DNA of 64,000 nucleotides from Bryobacterales bacterium KBS 96 (GTDB lineage Bacteria; Acidobacteriota; Terriglobia; Bryobacterales; Bryobacteraceae): positions 6,221,157 to 6,285,156 of the forward strand of contig KB906767.1 in the NCBI GenBank assembly GCA_000381625.1. The letters run 5' to 3'. The position numbers and the translations under genes were made by a program. Below, one piece after another: positions 17,844-26,143 of the stretch (the first letter of the stretch is position 1; the number at the start of each line of letters is the position of its first letter). A model generated the notes under the pieces. The model had not been told where the DNA came from. It saw only the letters and a list, made by a program, of their open reading frames with translations, and searched no databases.

Positions 17844-18740
17844 ATGATGGGATCAACTAGGGGTGTCTTTTTTTTGAGGAGTTTGCCGGTCGTTGCGGTG
17901 CTATTTGCGCTTTCTTTCCCGCTATTTAGCGCGGCAGCCTTCGCGCAGGTCAATCCAAAAGCGGAAGAGCTTTATAGCAGGACAGAGTACGAATCGTCAC
18001 TCGCGCTGCTGGATAAGAACAGCGGGGATGGCGCGGTCAACAATTTGATCGGCCGCGACTACTTCATGATGGGAGATTTCAAAAAGGCGGTGGATTTCTT
18101 TGGCAACGCGGCGGCTATCGATCCAACGAACAGCAACTACGCGCTATGGCTAGGCCGCGGCTGGGGCCGCCGGGCGGAGACGTCCACCCCTTTGCTGGCC
18201 CCGGTGTACGCCTCGAAAGCCCGGCAATGGTTTGAAAAGTCCGTTCAGCTTAACAACCGCAACCAGGAAGCGCTCAGCGATTTGTTCGATTACTATCTGG
18301 AAGCTCCCGGGTTCCTCGGTGGCGGCTTTGACAAGGCTCAGCGCGTGGCCGCTCAGATTGCAAGCATCGATGCGGCGGAAGGTTATTTTGCGCGCGCTCG
18401 CCTCGCCGAGCAGCGGCGCGAATACGAAACGGCTGAGTCGCAGTTGCGACATGCCATTGCGCTCGCCCCGCTCCAAGTCGGCCGCGTGCTGGACCTTGCC
18501 AAATTTTTGGCAAAGCAGGGCCGGGTACAAGAGAGCGATGCGCTGTTCAACAAGGCGGACCAGATGGCCCCGAACACACCCAAGGTATGGTATGCCCGCG
18601 CCGATGCGCTGATTAAGCAAAAGCGGAACCTGGTGGAAGCGAGAGAACTGCTCCAAAAATACCTGCAGTCTCAGGTCACGCCGGACGATCCTTCGAAGCA
18701 CGATGCGGAACGGCTCCTGAAGCAGGCCAACGGAGCGTAA
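17844..18740 (+). CDS. Secreted TPR protein
   Basis: A 298-residue protein with an extended signal peptide (hydrophobic 11-33, cleavage after AFA) and TPR-like helical repeats over most of the mature part, for example NLIGRDYFMMGDFKKAVDFF and YETAESQLRHAIALAP. Two adjacent ATGs at 17844 and 17847 could both serve as start; no clear Shine-Dalgarno is visible. It is divergent from the TPR gene at 16487-17641 and followed after 80 bp by a MacB-like permease on the same strand. The role is unknown; periplasmic assembly or envelope stress functions are common for such proteins. Confidence 0.82.
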   Translation: MMGSTRGVFFLRSLPVVAVLFALSFPLFSAAAFAQVNPKAEELYSRTEYESSLALLDKNSGDGAVNNLIGRDYFMMGDFKKAVDFFGNAAAIDPTNSNYALWLGRGWGRRAETSTPLLAPVYASKARQWFEKSVQLNNRNQEALSDLFDYYLEAPGFLGGGFDKAQRVAAQIASIDAAEGYFARARLAEQRREYETAESQLRHAIALAPLQVGRVLDLAKFLAKQGRVQESDALFNKADQMAPNTPKVWYARADALIKQKRNLVEARELLQKYLQSQVTPDDPSKHDAERLLKQANGA

Positions 18741-18820
18741 TGGCGTCTATGCGGCTGGAACAGAACCGCGCGGTATTGGCGGGCGGCGGAGCCGGGCGCA
18801 CCCGGGCCGGACAGTAGCGT

Positions 18821-20023
18821 ATGGAATACGCAGAGGCTGTCCGGTTTAGTCTTCAATCGCTTAAATCGAACCCTCTTCGCACCTTCCTGACCGCTCTCGG
18901 ACTCATTATCGGGAATGCGTCGGTCATTCTGGTCGTAACCATTTCGCTCGTCGGCAAGGACTTTATCCTCGATCAGATTCGAGGCATCGGCTCCAACCTG
19001 GTCTACGCGAATTACGAGATGTCGGGGTCCAATTACGCCGCTGCGGAAGCCGACTTCATTAAGATCGCCGACCTCAACGCAATCCGCGACGCTCTTGGTT
19101 CGGAGATTGTCGCCGCCACGGGCGTGATGCAGACAAGCAGCCGCATCGTGATCAATGGCCGAGAGCGGGATGTCACCATCAACGGCACGGACGACCAGTA
19201 CGCAAGGGTCCGCAACATCGTGCTTGTGGCCGGCCGCAAGTTCGACCCGAGCGATATCCAGTTACGGGAGCGGGTCGCAATGATCACCGAAAAACTCGCT
19301 CTTCGTTTATTTCCCTCCGCTACCGCGGCCGTCGGACAAAGCGTGAGGCTTTTCCAACTCAAGTTCAGCATCATTGGCGTTTTTAAGGAAAAGACCAGCA
19401 CGTTCGGTATATCCGAGATTACAGACGACACCGTGATGATTCCGATCACGGTGGCGAAATATTTTCTCCCCTATGAACGGGTGGACCCGCTCTATATCCA
19501 GGTGCGTTACGCGGAAAACGTGCCGCGCGTGACGCGTGAAGTGAAGCAGATTCTCGAGGCCCGTCATCGTCCCGGCGCCCGGTACAGCGTCGCGAATCTA
19601 TCCGCAATCCTGGATGCGGCGAAATCAATCGCGCTGATTCTCGAAATTGTGTTAATTGTCGTCTCGGCGCTCGCCCTCATCATTTCCGGCATCGGCATTA
19701 TGAACATCATGCTGGTGACCGTGACGGAACGAACGCGGGAAATCGGCCTGCGTAAAGCGGTCGGAGCATCGAGGAAAGAAGTTCTCGGGCAGTTTCTGAC
19801 CGAGTCCATCATGATCAGTGTCGGCGGCGGATTCATCGGCATTCTCATCGGTATTGCCGCCCCGCTCAGCGTCAGTCTGCTGACGAGCGTCAAAATTCCG
19901 ATCTCGTCCCTCTCCATTGTGATCGCCTTTGCGGCCTCGGTATCCGTGGGCGTCGGGTTCGGCATGCTTCCAGCAAACCGGGCAGCCAACCTGAACCCGA
20001 CGGAAGCGCTCCGGTACGAATAA
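18821..20023 (+). CDS. MacB/LolC-type ABC transporter permease
   Basis: A 400-residue permease with the MacB architecture: one N-terminal helix (about 23-45, LRTFLTALGLIIGNASVILV), a periplasmic core domain (about 50-270) and three C-terminal helices with the FtsX signature around GIGIMNIMLVTVTERTREIGLRKAVGA. These proteins transmit force across the membrane for macrolide, lipoprotein or peptide export. A cognate ATPase and periplasmic adaptor are not next to it, so its partner must be encoded elsewhere. The end ALRYE is typical of the family. Confidence 0.9.
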   Translation: MEYAEAVRFSLQSLKSNPLRTFLTALGLIIGNASVILVVTISLVGKDFILDQIRGIGSNLVYANYEMSGSNYAAAEADFIKIADLNAIRDALGSEIVAATGVMQTSSRIVINGRERDVTINGTDDQYARVRNIVLVAGRKFDPSDIQLRERVAMITEKLALRLFPSATAAVGQSVRLFQLKFSIIGVFKEKTSTFGISEITDDTVMIPITVAKYFLPYERVDPLYIQVRYAENVPRVTREVKQILEARHRPGARYSVANLSAILDAAKSIALILEIVLIVVSALALIISGIGIMNIMLVTVTERTREIGLRKAVGASRKEVLGQFLTESIMISVGGGFIGILIGIAAPLSVSLLTSVKIPISSLSIVIAFAASVSVGVGFGMLPANRAANLNPTEALRYE

Positions 20024-20082
20024 TCCGAGGTCGTCCCGATGCCGGCAAGCACGCGCTTGCGGATAGTGATACAACAGAACGA

Positions 20083-21426
20083 ATGTCCAGCAAAGTTAAC
20101 GTTACCCGACGCGGCTTGCTCAGCTCCTTCGGCGCGGCAGCCGCGATTTCGTCGATATCTCCCGCACCCCTGTTTGCACAGCCGGAGAACACCGGGCCGG
20201 CCACGTCGACGGTCGCTGATCGCGACCGCCGCATGAAATGGTGGCACGAAGCGCGTTTCGGAATGTTCGTCCATTTCGGGCTTTACAGCGTGCTCGGACG
20301 GCACGAGTGGGCCATGGAAGAGGAAGGGATTCCGGTCGCCGAATACCAACAACTCGCGAAAGTTTTCAACCCGAAGCCTCATGCCGCGCGCGCCTGGGCA
20401 AAACTCGCCAAGCAGGCGGGCATGAAATACATGGTAATGACCACCAAACATCATGAGGGCTTCTGCAACTTCGATACAAAACTGACGAACTATTGCGCTC
20501 CGAAACAGGCGGCCGGGCGCGACCTGGTTGCTGAGTACTACGAGGCAGCCCGCAGCGAAGGTCTGAACGTTGGCTTCTATTATTCGCTGATGGACTGGCA
20601 TCACCCGGACGGCGCCCGCTGCGCGGATGATGAAGCCGCCCGCCGCCGGTTTGTCGATTACACGCATGGCCTCGTTCGCGAGCTATGCACGAACTACGGC
20701 AAGCTCGACATTCTCTGGTACGACGTCGCGTGGCCGCTTTCGCCAGAGGGCTGGGAATCGGTCAAGATGAACAAGATGGTGCGGCAGCTTCAGCCGGACA
20801 TTCTCATCAATAATCGCGCCAAGATTCCGGAAGATTTCACCACGCCGGAACAGCACATCCAGGCGTTTGCCGAACCTTGGGAATCGTGCATGACTATGAA
20901 CGATAGCTGGGGCTATCAGGCTGCCGACGACGACTGGAAATCTCCAAAGACGATTACGCGGAATCTGGTTACCTGCGCGCGTGGATATGGCAATTATCTT
21001 TTGAATATCGGGCCCAAAGGCGATGGCTCCATTCCCGACGAATCGGTCGAGGTTCTCACGAACGTTGGCCGGTGGATGGATAAGAACGCGGACCTGATCC
21101 ATAAAGCGGAACTCTGCAAGGTCAGAAGCTCCAATTTCGCGAACTTCACACGAACCGGCAATAAGCTGTACGTTCACGTCCATTTCTGGCCGGGCCAGAC
21201 GGTGGCCGTCGGCGGCTTGACGAACAGGGTGCTCTCGGCGAAGCTCTACCCCTCCGGGCAGCCGGTGCAATTTCATCAGGAAGATTTCCGAGTGCAGTTC
21301 TTGGGCCTGCCGGAGACTTCGCCCGACCCGCTGGTGAGCGTCATTGAAGTGGAATGCGATGGCGAGCCGAACCAGGACACGCTGAGCATTCGCAAGAACC
21401 GGAAGCGCGAAGGAGTTGGAATATAA
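20083..21426 (+). CDS. Alpha-L-fucosidase, glycoside hydrolase family 29
   Basis: A 447-residue enzyme with a twin-arginine-type signal (TRRGLLSSFGAAAAIS) cleaved near residue 28. The GH29 barrel shows WWHEARFGMFVHFGLYSV, YMVMTTKHHEGFCNFDT, DWHHPDG and LDILWYDVAWP, the last containing the probable nucleophile Asp; YLLNIGPKGDGSIPDE is also characteristic. It releases terminal L-fucose by a retaining mechanism, in or beyond the periplasm. The C-terminus beyond about 350 is a small beta domain. A fucose-isomerase-like gene lies 2 kb downstream on the same strand. Confidence 0.93.
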   Translation: MSSKVNVTRRGLLSSFGAAAAISSISPAPLFAQPENTGPATSTVADRDRRMKWWHEARFGMFVHFGLYSVLGRHEWAMEEEGIPVAEYQQLAKVFNPKPHAARAWAKLAKQAGMKYMVMTTKHHEGFCNFDTKLTNYCAPKQAAGRDLVAEYYEAARSEGLNVGFYYSLMDWHHPDGARCADDEAARRRFVDYTHGLVRELCTNYGKLDILWYDVAWPLSPEGWESVKMNKMVRQLQPDILINNRAKIPEDFTTPEQHIQAFAEPWESCMTMNDSWGYQAADDDWKSPKTITRNLVTCARGYGNYLLNIGPKGDGSIPDESVEVLTNVGRWMDKNADLIHKAELCKVRSSNFANFTRTGNKLYVHVHFWPGQTVAVGGLTNRVLSAKLYPSGQPVQFHQEDFRVQFLGLPETSPDPLVSVIEVECDGEPNQDTLSIRKNRKREGVGI

Positions 21427-21748
21427 CGGCGGTCTTCAACCGAGTGTGGATGGCTCAGCCGGCGCCTGTGAAACGCGCGCTGCAGTCGGTGCTTGACCCT
21501 GGTGTTCTGAAACAGGAAGTGTTAGATTTTGGTACACCCCTGTCGTTTTGAGGAGATGACGGCAAGACGATTGAAACAGCACTTTCCTTCGTTACGTCGA
21601 AACTGCTATATATTCTAGGGATATCCAATACTGGGCTCTCGCACCGGCTGGAGAGTCCGAAAGATATCGCATGCCATCCAGGCTCGTTTCAGAACTGGCG
21701 AGGATGTCCGTGTATTCCCTACACGCTTGAAGGAGAACGGTAAGTAAT
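21427..21748 (+). other. Intergenic stretch without recognisable gene
   Basis: The 322 bp between the fucosidase and the coiled-coil gene have no ORF I can support. One frame reads LDFGTPLSF, a stop, then GDDGKTIETALSFVTSKLL, which could be a decayed coding fragment but matches no family I know. GAAGGAGA about 15 nt before the ATG at 21749 is the likely ribosome site of the next gene. Confidence 0.3.
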
Positions 21749-22633
21749 ATGAGTACAGCACCGCAGCAGCCCAGCTACATCATCCCGCCGCCCCAGGCCC
21801 CGAATTGGAAAACGCCCTTGATTATCGGTGCGTTCCTCCTGCTTGTGGCCTTCAATGTCTACCTTTACATGCAAATGGAGCATCTGCGGAACGACACCAA
21901 GGCGGAAATGGCGAAGCTGGGCACCGATCTCTCGGCGACGGTGGAACAGATTCGGATCGATTCAAATGCGTCGGTCCGCCAGGCAACGAAGCGCGTCCAA
22001 GGCGTGCAGGAACAGCTCGAAGAGGAGCGCCGCGCCGCCGACCGGGCGGTTGGACAGGCCAAGATCGACGCCCAGCGGAAAGTCGATCAACTGCAAAAGC
22101 AGGTGCAGACAGAGCAGACGCGCCAGCAGCAGGTGATCGATCAGGTGAAACAGTCGGCTGAGACGGCAAATACGAAGCTCGATTCGGTCTCAACCGATGT
22201 TGGCACGGTGAAGACGGATCTCGGGACTACAAAGAGCCAACTGGAGCAGACGATTGCGAACTTGAAGCGCGTGACCGGCGATGTCGATTCACACGCCAGC
22301 CTTATCGCCACGAATGGCAAGGAACTGGATGCATTGCGGGCGCTCGGCGAGAAGAACTACTTCCAATTTACGATCGCCAAGTCGAAAAAACCGCAGAGGG
22401 TCGGCGATATCACCGTGCAATTGAAAAAGGCGGACGTCAAGCATAACCGCTACACCATCCAGGTGCTGGCCGACGATAAGAAAGTGGAGAAGAAGGACAA
22501 AACGATCGATGAACCGGTCCAGTTCTACACGTCGAAATCTCATCAGCCATACGAGATCGTAGTCAATCAAGTCCACAAGAACGAAATCGTCGGCTATCTC
22601 GCGACGCCTAAAGTTCAGGACGTGGCACGGTAG
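21749..22633 (+). CDS. Membrane-anchored periplasmic coiled-coil protein
   Basis: A 294-residue protein with a Pro/Gln-rich cytoplasmic N-terminus (APQQPSYIIPPPQAP), one membrane helix at about 27-45, then a long heptad-rich coiled coil (about 48-205) with repeated QVQ/KTDLGTTKSQLEQT patterns. The last 90 residues are a compact, Lys-rich beta-type domain (YFQFTIAKSKKPQRVGDI to the end) that I do not recognise. Topology resembles envelope spacer proteins. A strong terminator follows at 22758-22795, so it is probably monocistronic. Confidence 0.8.
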   Translation: MSTAPQQPSYIIPPPQAPNWKTPLIIGAFLLLVAFNVYLYMQMEHLRNDTKAEMAKLGTDLSATVEQIRIDSNASVRQATKRVQGVQEQLEEERRAADRAVGQAKIDAQRKVDQLQKQVQTEQTRQQQVIDQVKQSAETANTKLDSVSTDVGTVKTDLGTTKSQLEQTIANLKRVTGDVDSHASLIATNGKELDALRALGEKNYFQFTIAKSKKPQRVGDITVQLKKADVKHNRYTIQVLADDKKVEKKDKTIDEPVQFYTSKSHQPYEIVVNQVHKNEIVGYLATPKVQDVAR

Positions 22634-22639
22634 CGCGGC

Positions 22640-22651
22640 GGGGCATGCCCC
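22640..22651. repeat. Repeat family C palindrome
   Basis: GGGGCATGCCCC lies 6 bp after the stop of the coiled-coil gene, extended by GCGGC on one side and CCGG on the other. It is a GC-richer version of the palindromes at 9799 and 11939. Confidence 0.4.
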
Positions 22652-22757
22652 CCGGTTCTTCGGCTTCTTTGCCTCGTACTGTTGTCCCCTGTTGGTTACG
22701 TCCAATTCAGTGAGCTGGAGCATCGTCCGATACGACGGCTCTCCTCCTGTGAAGTGC

Positions 22758-22795
22758 TGGAGTGCGGAGTTGAATGCCGCACTCCATCCTTTTTT
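22758..22795 (+). terminator. Rho-independent terminator after the coiled-coil gene
   Basis: TGGAGTGCGG (22758-22767) pairs perfectly with CCGCACTCCA (22777-22786) around a 9-nt loop and is followed by TCCTTTTTT. The T-run fits the plus strand. Confidence 0.88.
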
Positions 22796-22852
22796 CGTGC
22801 CCCGCGCTTTTATTTCGCGATGGATTGAAGGCGTCCGTTGCATCCTGAAGGT

Positions 22853-23389
22853 ATGAAGGTTATCTCCTCGAAAGAGATTCTCAAGAACAAGCTGTTTACC
22901 GTCACCGAGGAACGCGCGGTCGATCCCGATGGCTTCGAAATCCATCGCTCTATCGTCCGCCACCCCGGTTCGGCTGTCATGATGCCGGTAGACGACAAGG
23001 GCCGGGTGTTGCTGGTTCAACAATACCGGCTGCCAGCCCAGCAAAAGCTATGGGAAATCGCGGCCGGCCGCATCGATCCCGGCGAAACGGCGTTGAAGGC
23101 GGCGAAACGAGAACTGCGAGAAGAAACCGGATACTCCGCCAAGAAATGGGTGAAACTTGCTTCGTTCTATCCAAGCCCTGGGTACGTAGGGGAAAAGATG
23201 AATTTGTTTCTGGCGCTGGACCTTACGGAAGGCAAACCGGAATTAATGGAAGACGAGCGCATCGAGACGCGCTGGTTCAGCCGCAAGGAACTCGGGGAGA
23301 TGATCCGATCCGGCAAAATCATGGACGGCAAGACAATGGTGGGCTATTTCTTCTGGCTCGACTGGTTAAAGCACGCGGCGCGGCCCTAA
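22853..23389 (+). CDS. Nudix hydrolase, ADP-ribose pyrophosphatase-like
   Basis: A 178-residue enzyme with a complete Nudix box, beginning at the Gly of GRIDPGE and ending REETGY, which fits G-x5-E-x7-REUxEExGU. Upstream RHPGSAVMMPVDDKGRVLLV and QQYRLPA are typical of ADP-ribose diphosphatases, as is the proline-bearing SFYPSPGYVGEKM after the box. It would hydrolyse ADP-ribose or related nucleoside diphosphate sugars in the cytoplasm. I prefer the ATG at 22853, preceded by TGAAGG, over an in-frame TTG at 22838. Confidence 0.9.
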   Translation: MKVISSKEILKNKLFTVTEERAVDPDGFEIHRSIVRHPGSAVMMPVDDKGRVLLVQQYRLPAQQKLWEIAAGRIDPGETALKAAKRELREETGYSAKKWVKLASFYPSPGYVGEKMNLFLALDLTEGKPELMEDERIETRWFSRKELGEMIRSGKIMDGKTMVGYFFWLDWLKHAARP

Positions 23390-23450
23390 ATTCGCTTGAA
23401 AGCCGCACGGCGGCAACGTTTACTTTCGCGATTCTGTATGCTTTATTGTG

Positions 23451-25046
23451 ATGCAGTCAGTTACCCTTATCGCCAGCGGCGACCTGCGCCTTTCCGCGAA
23501 TCAGAAGTGTTGGGCCGCCCAGAATCGTACCGAAGAGGCCGTTACCAAGGCCATCCAAAGTTTTGGCGTTGATGTGAAGCGGGGACACCCGTATGTTGCC
23601 GCCAAACAGCACGGGTTCATCGATTCGCAGAAGTATGGCATGGAGGTGTTTCGCCAGATTCCGGCCGAAGCGCCGCTTGTGGTCGTCGAAGCTGTTTGGC
23701 AGTACAGCCATCACGTGCTTGCGGGTTTGATCAGCCACCGCGGGCCTATTTTGACCGTCGCCAATTGGAGCGGGGAATGGCCAGGGCTCGTCGGCATGCT
23801 GAATCTCAACGGATCGCTCACCAAGGCTGAGGTGAACTACTCCACGCTGTGGTCCGAAGATTTCACCGATGAATACTTCCTGAGCCGCCTGAAGGCTTGG
23901 CTGAGCGGAAAGGCGGTTACTCACGACGCGAGCCACGTTCGTAGTCTCTCGACCGTCAAACTGCCCGGCGACGCGGAGAATGTTGGATTTTCCGAAGCGC
24001 GGCGGTTGCATCGGGACAAGGCGATTTTGGGAGTGTTCGATGAAGGCTGCATGGGCATGTTCAACGCGATTGTGCCCGATCATCTGCTGAACCCGACCGG
24101 CGTCTACAAAGAGCGGTTGAGCCAGTCGGCTCTTTACGCCGCGATGCGGGCCGTGCCTGACGATGAGGCTAACGCCGTGCGCCAATGGCTCGACGCGAAA
24201 GGCATGAAGTTCAAAACCGGTCCGAATCCCGAGACCGATTTGACTGATGGCCAGATTCACGACCAGTGCCGCATGTATATCGCCGCTCTCAGGATTGCGG
24301 ACGATTTCGGCTGCGATGCGATCGGCATTCAATATCAACAGGGTTTGAAGGATCTCGCGCCGGCCTCCGACCTTGTCGAAGGATTGCTGAATAATAGCGA
24401 CCGGCCGCCGGTGAAATCGGCCGACGGCAGCCGCGTTTTATACGAAGGACAGCCGCTCCCGCACTTCAACGAAGTGGATGAATGCGCCGGTCTGGATGGA
24501 ATTGTCACCAACCGCATCTGGAATGCGCTCGGCTACTCGCCCGAGAATACACTTCACGATCTTCGGTACGGCGAACAATACAACGGCGACTTCGTCTGGG
24601 TGTTCGAGATTTCGGGCTCCGTGCCTCCAGCGCATTTCGCGGACGGCTACAAGGGCGCCGTGAGCGAGCGACAGCCGCCAATGTACTTCCGGCTGGGCGG
24701 CGGAACCGTGAAGGGAGTCAGCAAGCCTGGCGAAATCGTGTGGAGCCGCGTGTTCATCGAAGATGGCAAACTGAAAGCCGACCTTGGCCGTGCCAAAGTT
24801 GCGAAGTTGCCGCAAGAGGAGACGGAACGCCGCTGGCAGATCACGACTCCACAATGGCCCATCATGCACGCCATCACGTACGGCGTGTCCCGCGACCAAA
24901 TGATGGGACGACATAAAGCGAACCACATTCAGGTGGCGTATGCTCCGGACGCGGCGGCGGCCAACAAGGCGCTGGCGGCCAAAGCGGCCTGTTTCCGGGA
25001 GCTTGGGCTGGATGTAAGCATCTGCGGTACGGAGAACGGGCTCTAG
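23451..25046 (+). CDS. L-fucose/L-arabinose isomerase-fold protein
   Basis: A 531-residue cytoplasmic protein of the FucI/AraA fold. The N-terminal Rossmann-like domain (about 1-170) includes VVVEAVWQYSHHVLAGLISHRGPILTV-type strands, and the middle shows GVFDEGCMGMFNAI and CDAIGIQYQQGLKDLAP, in the position of the metal-binding Glu and Asp. The C-terminal beta domain holds FRLGGGTVKG and MHAITYG. Proteins of this group are annotated as fucose isomerase, but some are non-isomerase relatives, so substrate is open. Placement near the GH29 fucosidase supports a role in fucose use. ATG at 23451 follows an overlapping GTG. Confidence 0.78.
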   Translation: MQSVTLIASGDLRLSANQKCWAAQNRTEEAVTKAIQSFGVDVKRGHPYVAAKQHGFIDSQKYGMEVFRQIPAEAPLVVVEAVWQYSHHVLAGLISHRGPILTVANWSGEWPGLVGMLNLNGSLTKAEVNYSTLWSEDFTDEYFLSRLKAWLSGKAVTHDASHVRSLSTVKLPGDAENVGFSEARRLHRDKAILGVFDEGCMGMFNAIVPDHLLNPTGVYKERLSQSALYAAMRAVPDDEANAVRQWLDAKGMKFKTGPNPETDLTDGQIHDQCRMYIAALRIADDFGCDAIGIQYQQGLKDLAPASDLVEGLLNNSDRPPVKSADGSRVLYEGQPLPHFNEVDECAGLDGIVTNRIWNALGYSPENTLHDLRYGEQYNGDFVWVFEISGSVPPAHFADGYKGAVSERQPPMYFRLGGGTVKGVSKPGEIVWSRVFIEDGKLKADLGRAKVAKLPQEETERRWQITTPQWPIMHAITYGVSRDQMMGRHKANHIQVAYAPDAAAANKALAAKAACFRELGLDVSICGTENGL

Positions 25047-25059
25047 AGAGCGCGGCTAT

Positions 25060-25195
25060 TCAGCGGGTTGAAGAACCTCTCCCTGACACGAGGCGGCTCC
25101 GTGTGGAGCAAACCCGGAAGCGGAGCCGTCCGAAAATCCGCTCGCTGACGCGCGGCGCCTCTGTGCGGAGGCAGAGCAGAGCGCCGGCCGAACGG
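25060..25195. repeat. Repeat family A, copy 2 (one and a half units)
   Basis: GGCGGCTCCG (25092-25101) pairs with CGGAGCCGTC (25121-25130); a second, degraded unit starts at CCGCTCGCTGACGCG (about 25138) and ends near 25190. It fills the gap between the isomerase-fold gene and the beta-barrel gene. Confidence 0.7.
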
Positions 25196-25224
25196 TTACG
25201 GTTGGAAAATGAGTCCATACACTG

Positions 25225-26022
25225 ATGATTCATTTTTCCCACCTGTTCCGGCGGTCGGTCGTCTTTCTGGCCGTTCTGTTGGGAGCCGGTTTTAGTGTAT
25301 TGGGGGCTTCCGCGGACGACCCCGAAGATTTTAGGATTGAGGTCACCGGTGACGCCTGGATTCTGAACACGGCGGGGCACATACAATCGGGTAGCCTGCC
25401 GATCGACTTGAAAGGCGATCTAGGCGTCGAAGAAAACAAGCCTACCTTTTTGGGAAGATTCGTTCTAAAACCGGCCCGGCGGCACCGCATTATTCTCGAA
25501 GGCACGCCTTATACTCTCGATGGCCGGAACCAGATCGTCCGCTCGATTGTTTACAACGGCCAGACCTTCAATGTTTCGGATACAGTTGTCTCCAAAGCGA
25601 GCCTGGACTATCTCTTTGCCGGATATCAGTACGACGTGATCAGCAACCCTAGAGGCCACCTTGGCTTCGAGGTGGGCGGCGCCTACCTGAGCGCGGATGG
25701 ATCTCTGCACGGCCTCGCGAGCGGAGTAACGGCATCGAAGTCGCAAACGATCGGACTGCCGCTGGTAGGCACGGAATTTCGTGTGTTCCCGGTTCCTGCC
25801 AGTCATTTGTTCGAATTGAACGGCGAAGTAAAAGGGATGGCGCTTGGCGACTATGGACATTATTTGCAAGCCGATTTGAATGCCGGCCTCCAGGTCAAGC
25901 TCATTACGTTCGAAGCGGGATACCGCTTTGTGGATGCGAACGTCCATCAGACCGGCGCAAGCCCAAGCGGAGTGAGTCCGCGATTTAAAGGCATAGTGGC
26001 CGGGTTGGTATTCCGGTACTAG
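25225..26022 (+). CDS. Putative outer-membrane beta-barrel protein
   Basis: A 265-residue secreted protein with a signal peptide (cleavage near SADD). The mature part alternates polar and hydrophobic residues in many short strands (LGFEVGGAYL, QVKLITFEAGYRFVD) and ends in VAGLVFRY, a terminal aromatic typical of beta-barrel recognition. Length and pattern suggest an 8-10-strand barrel resembling OmpW/OmpA-like proteins. Function and substrate are unknown. Family A repeats precede it. Confidence 0.7.
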   Translation: MIHFSHLFRRSVVFLAVLLGAGFSVLGASADDPEDFRIEVTGDAWILNTAGHIQSGSLPIDLKGDLGVEENKPTFLGRFVLKPARRHRIILEGTPYTLDGRNQIVRSIVYNGQTFNVSDTVVSKASLDYLFAGYQYDVISNPRGHLGFEVGGAYLSADGSLHGLASGVTASKSQTIGLPLVGTEFRVFPVPASHLFELNGEVKGMALGDYGHYLQADLNAGLQVKLITFEAGYRFVDANVHQTGASPSGVSPRFKGIVAGLVFRY

Positions 26023-26143
26023 CGGCATCGGCGGCGCTTCACTGGCTGCCGCCTAGCCGGGTTCATAGGCCATCGCGCAAACCGGATCGGACGCGCTGAC
26101 CTAAGTAAACCATTGCCGATGCGATAAACTTCTCGACTTGGGC

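Noticed and set aside
19564..20667. Long minus-strand frame across the permease end and fucosidase start
   Set aside because: It spans two well-supported plus-strand genes, has low-complexity composition and no family motif; a shadow of GC-rich codon usage.
21427..21600. Possible transposase remnant after the fucosidase
   Set aside because: The fragment LDFGTPLSF-stop-GDDGKTIE has no similarity I can defend and no inverted terminal repeats.
23457..24338. 293-codon minus-strand frame opposite the isomerase-fold gene
   Set aside because: No recognisable motif and exact overlap with a supported gene.
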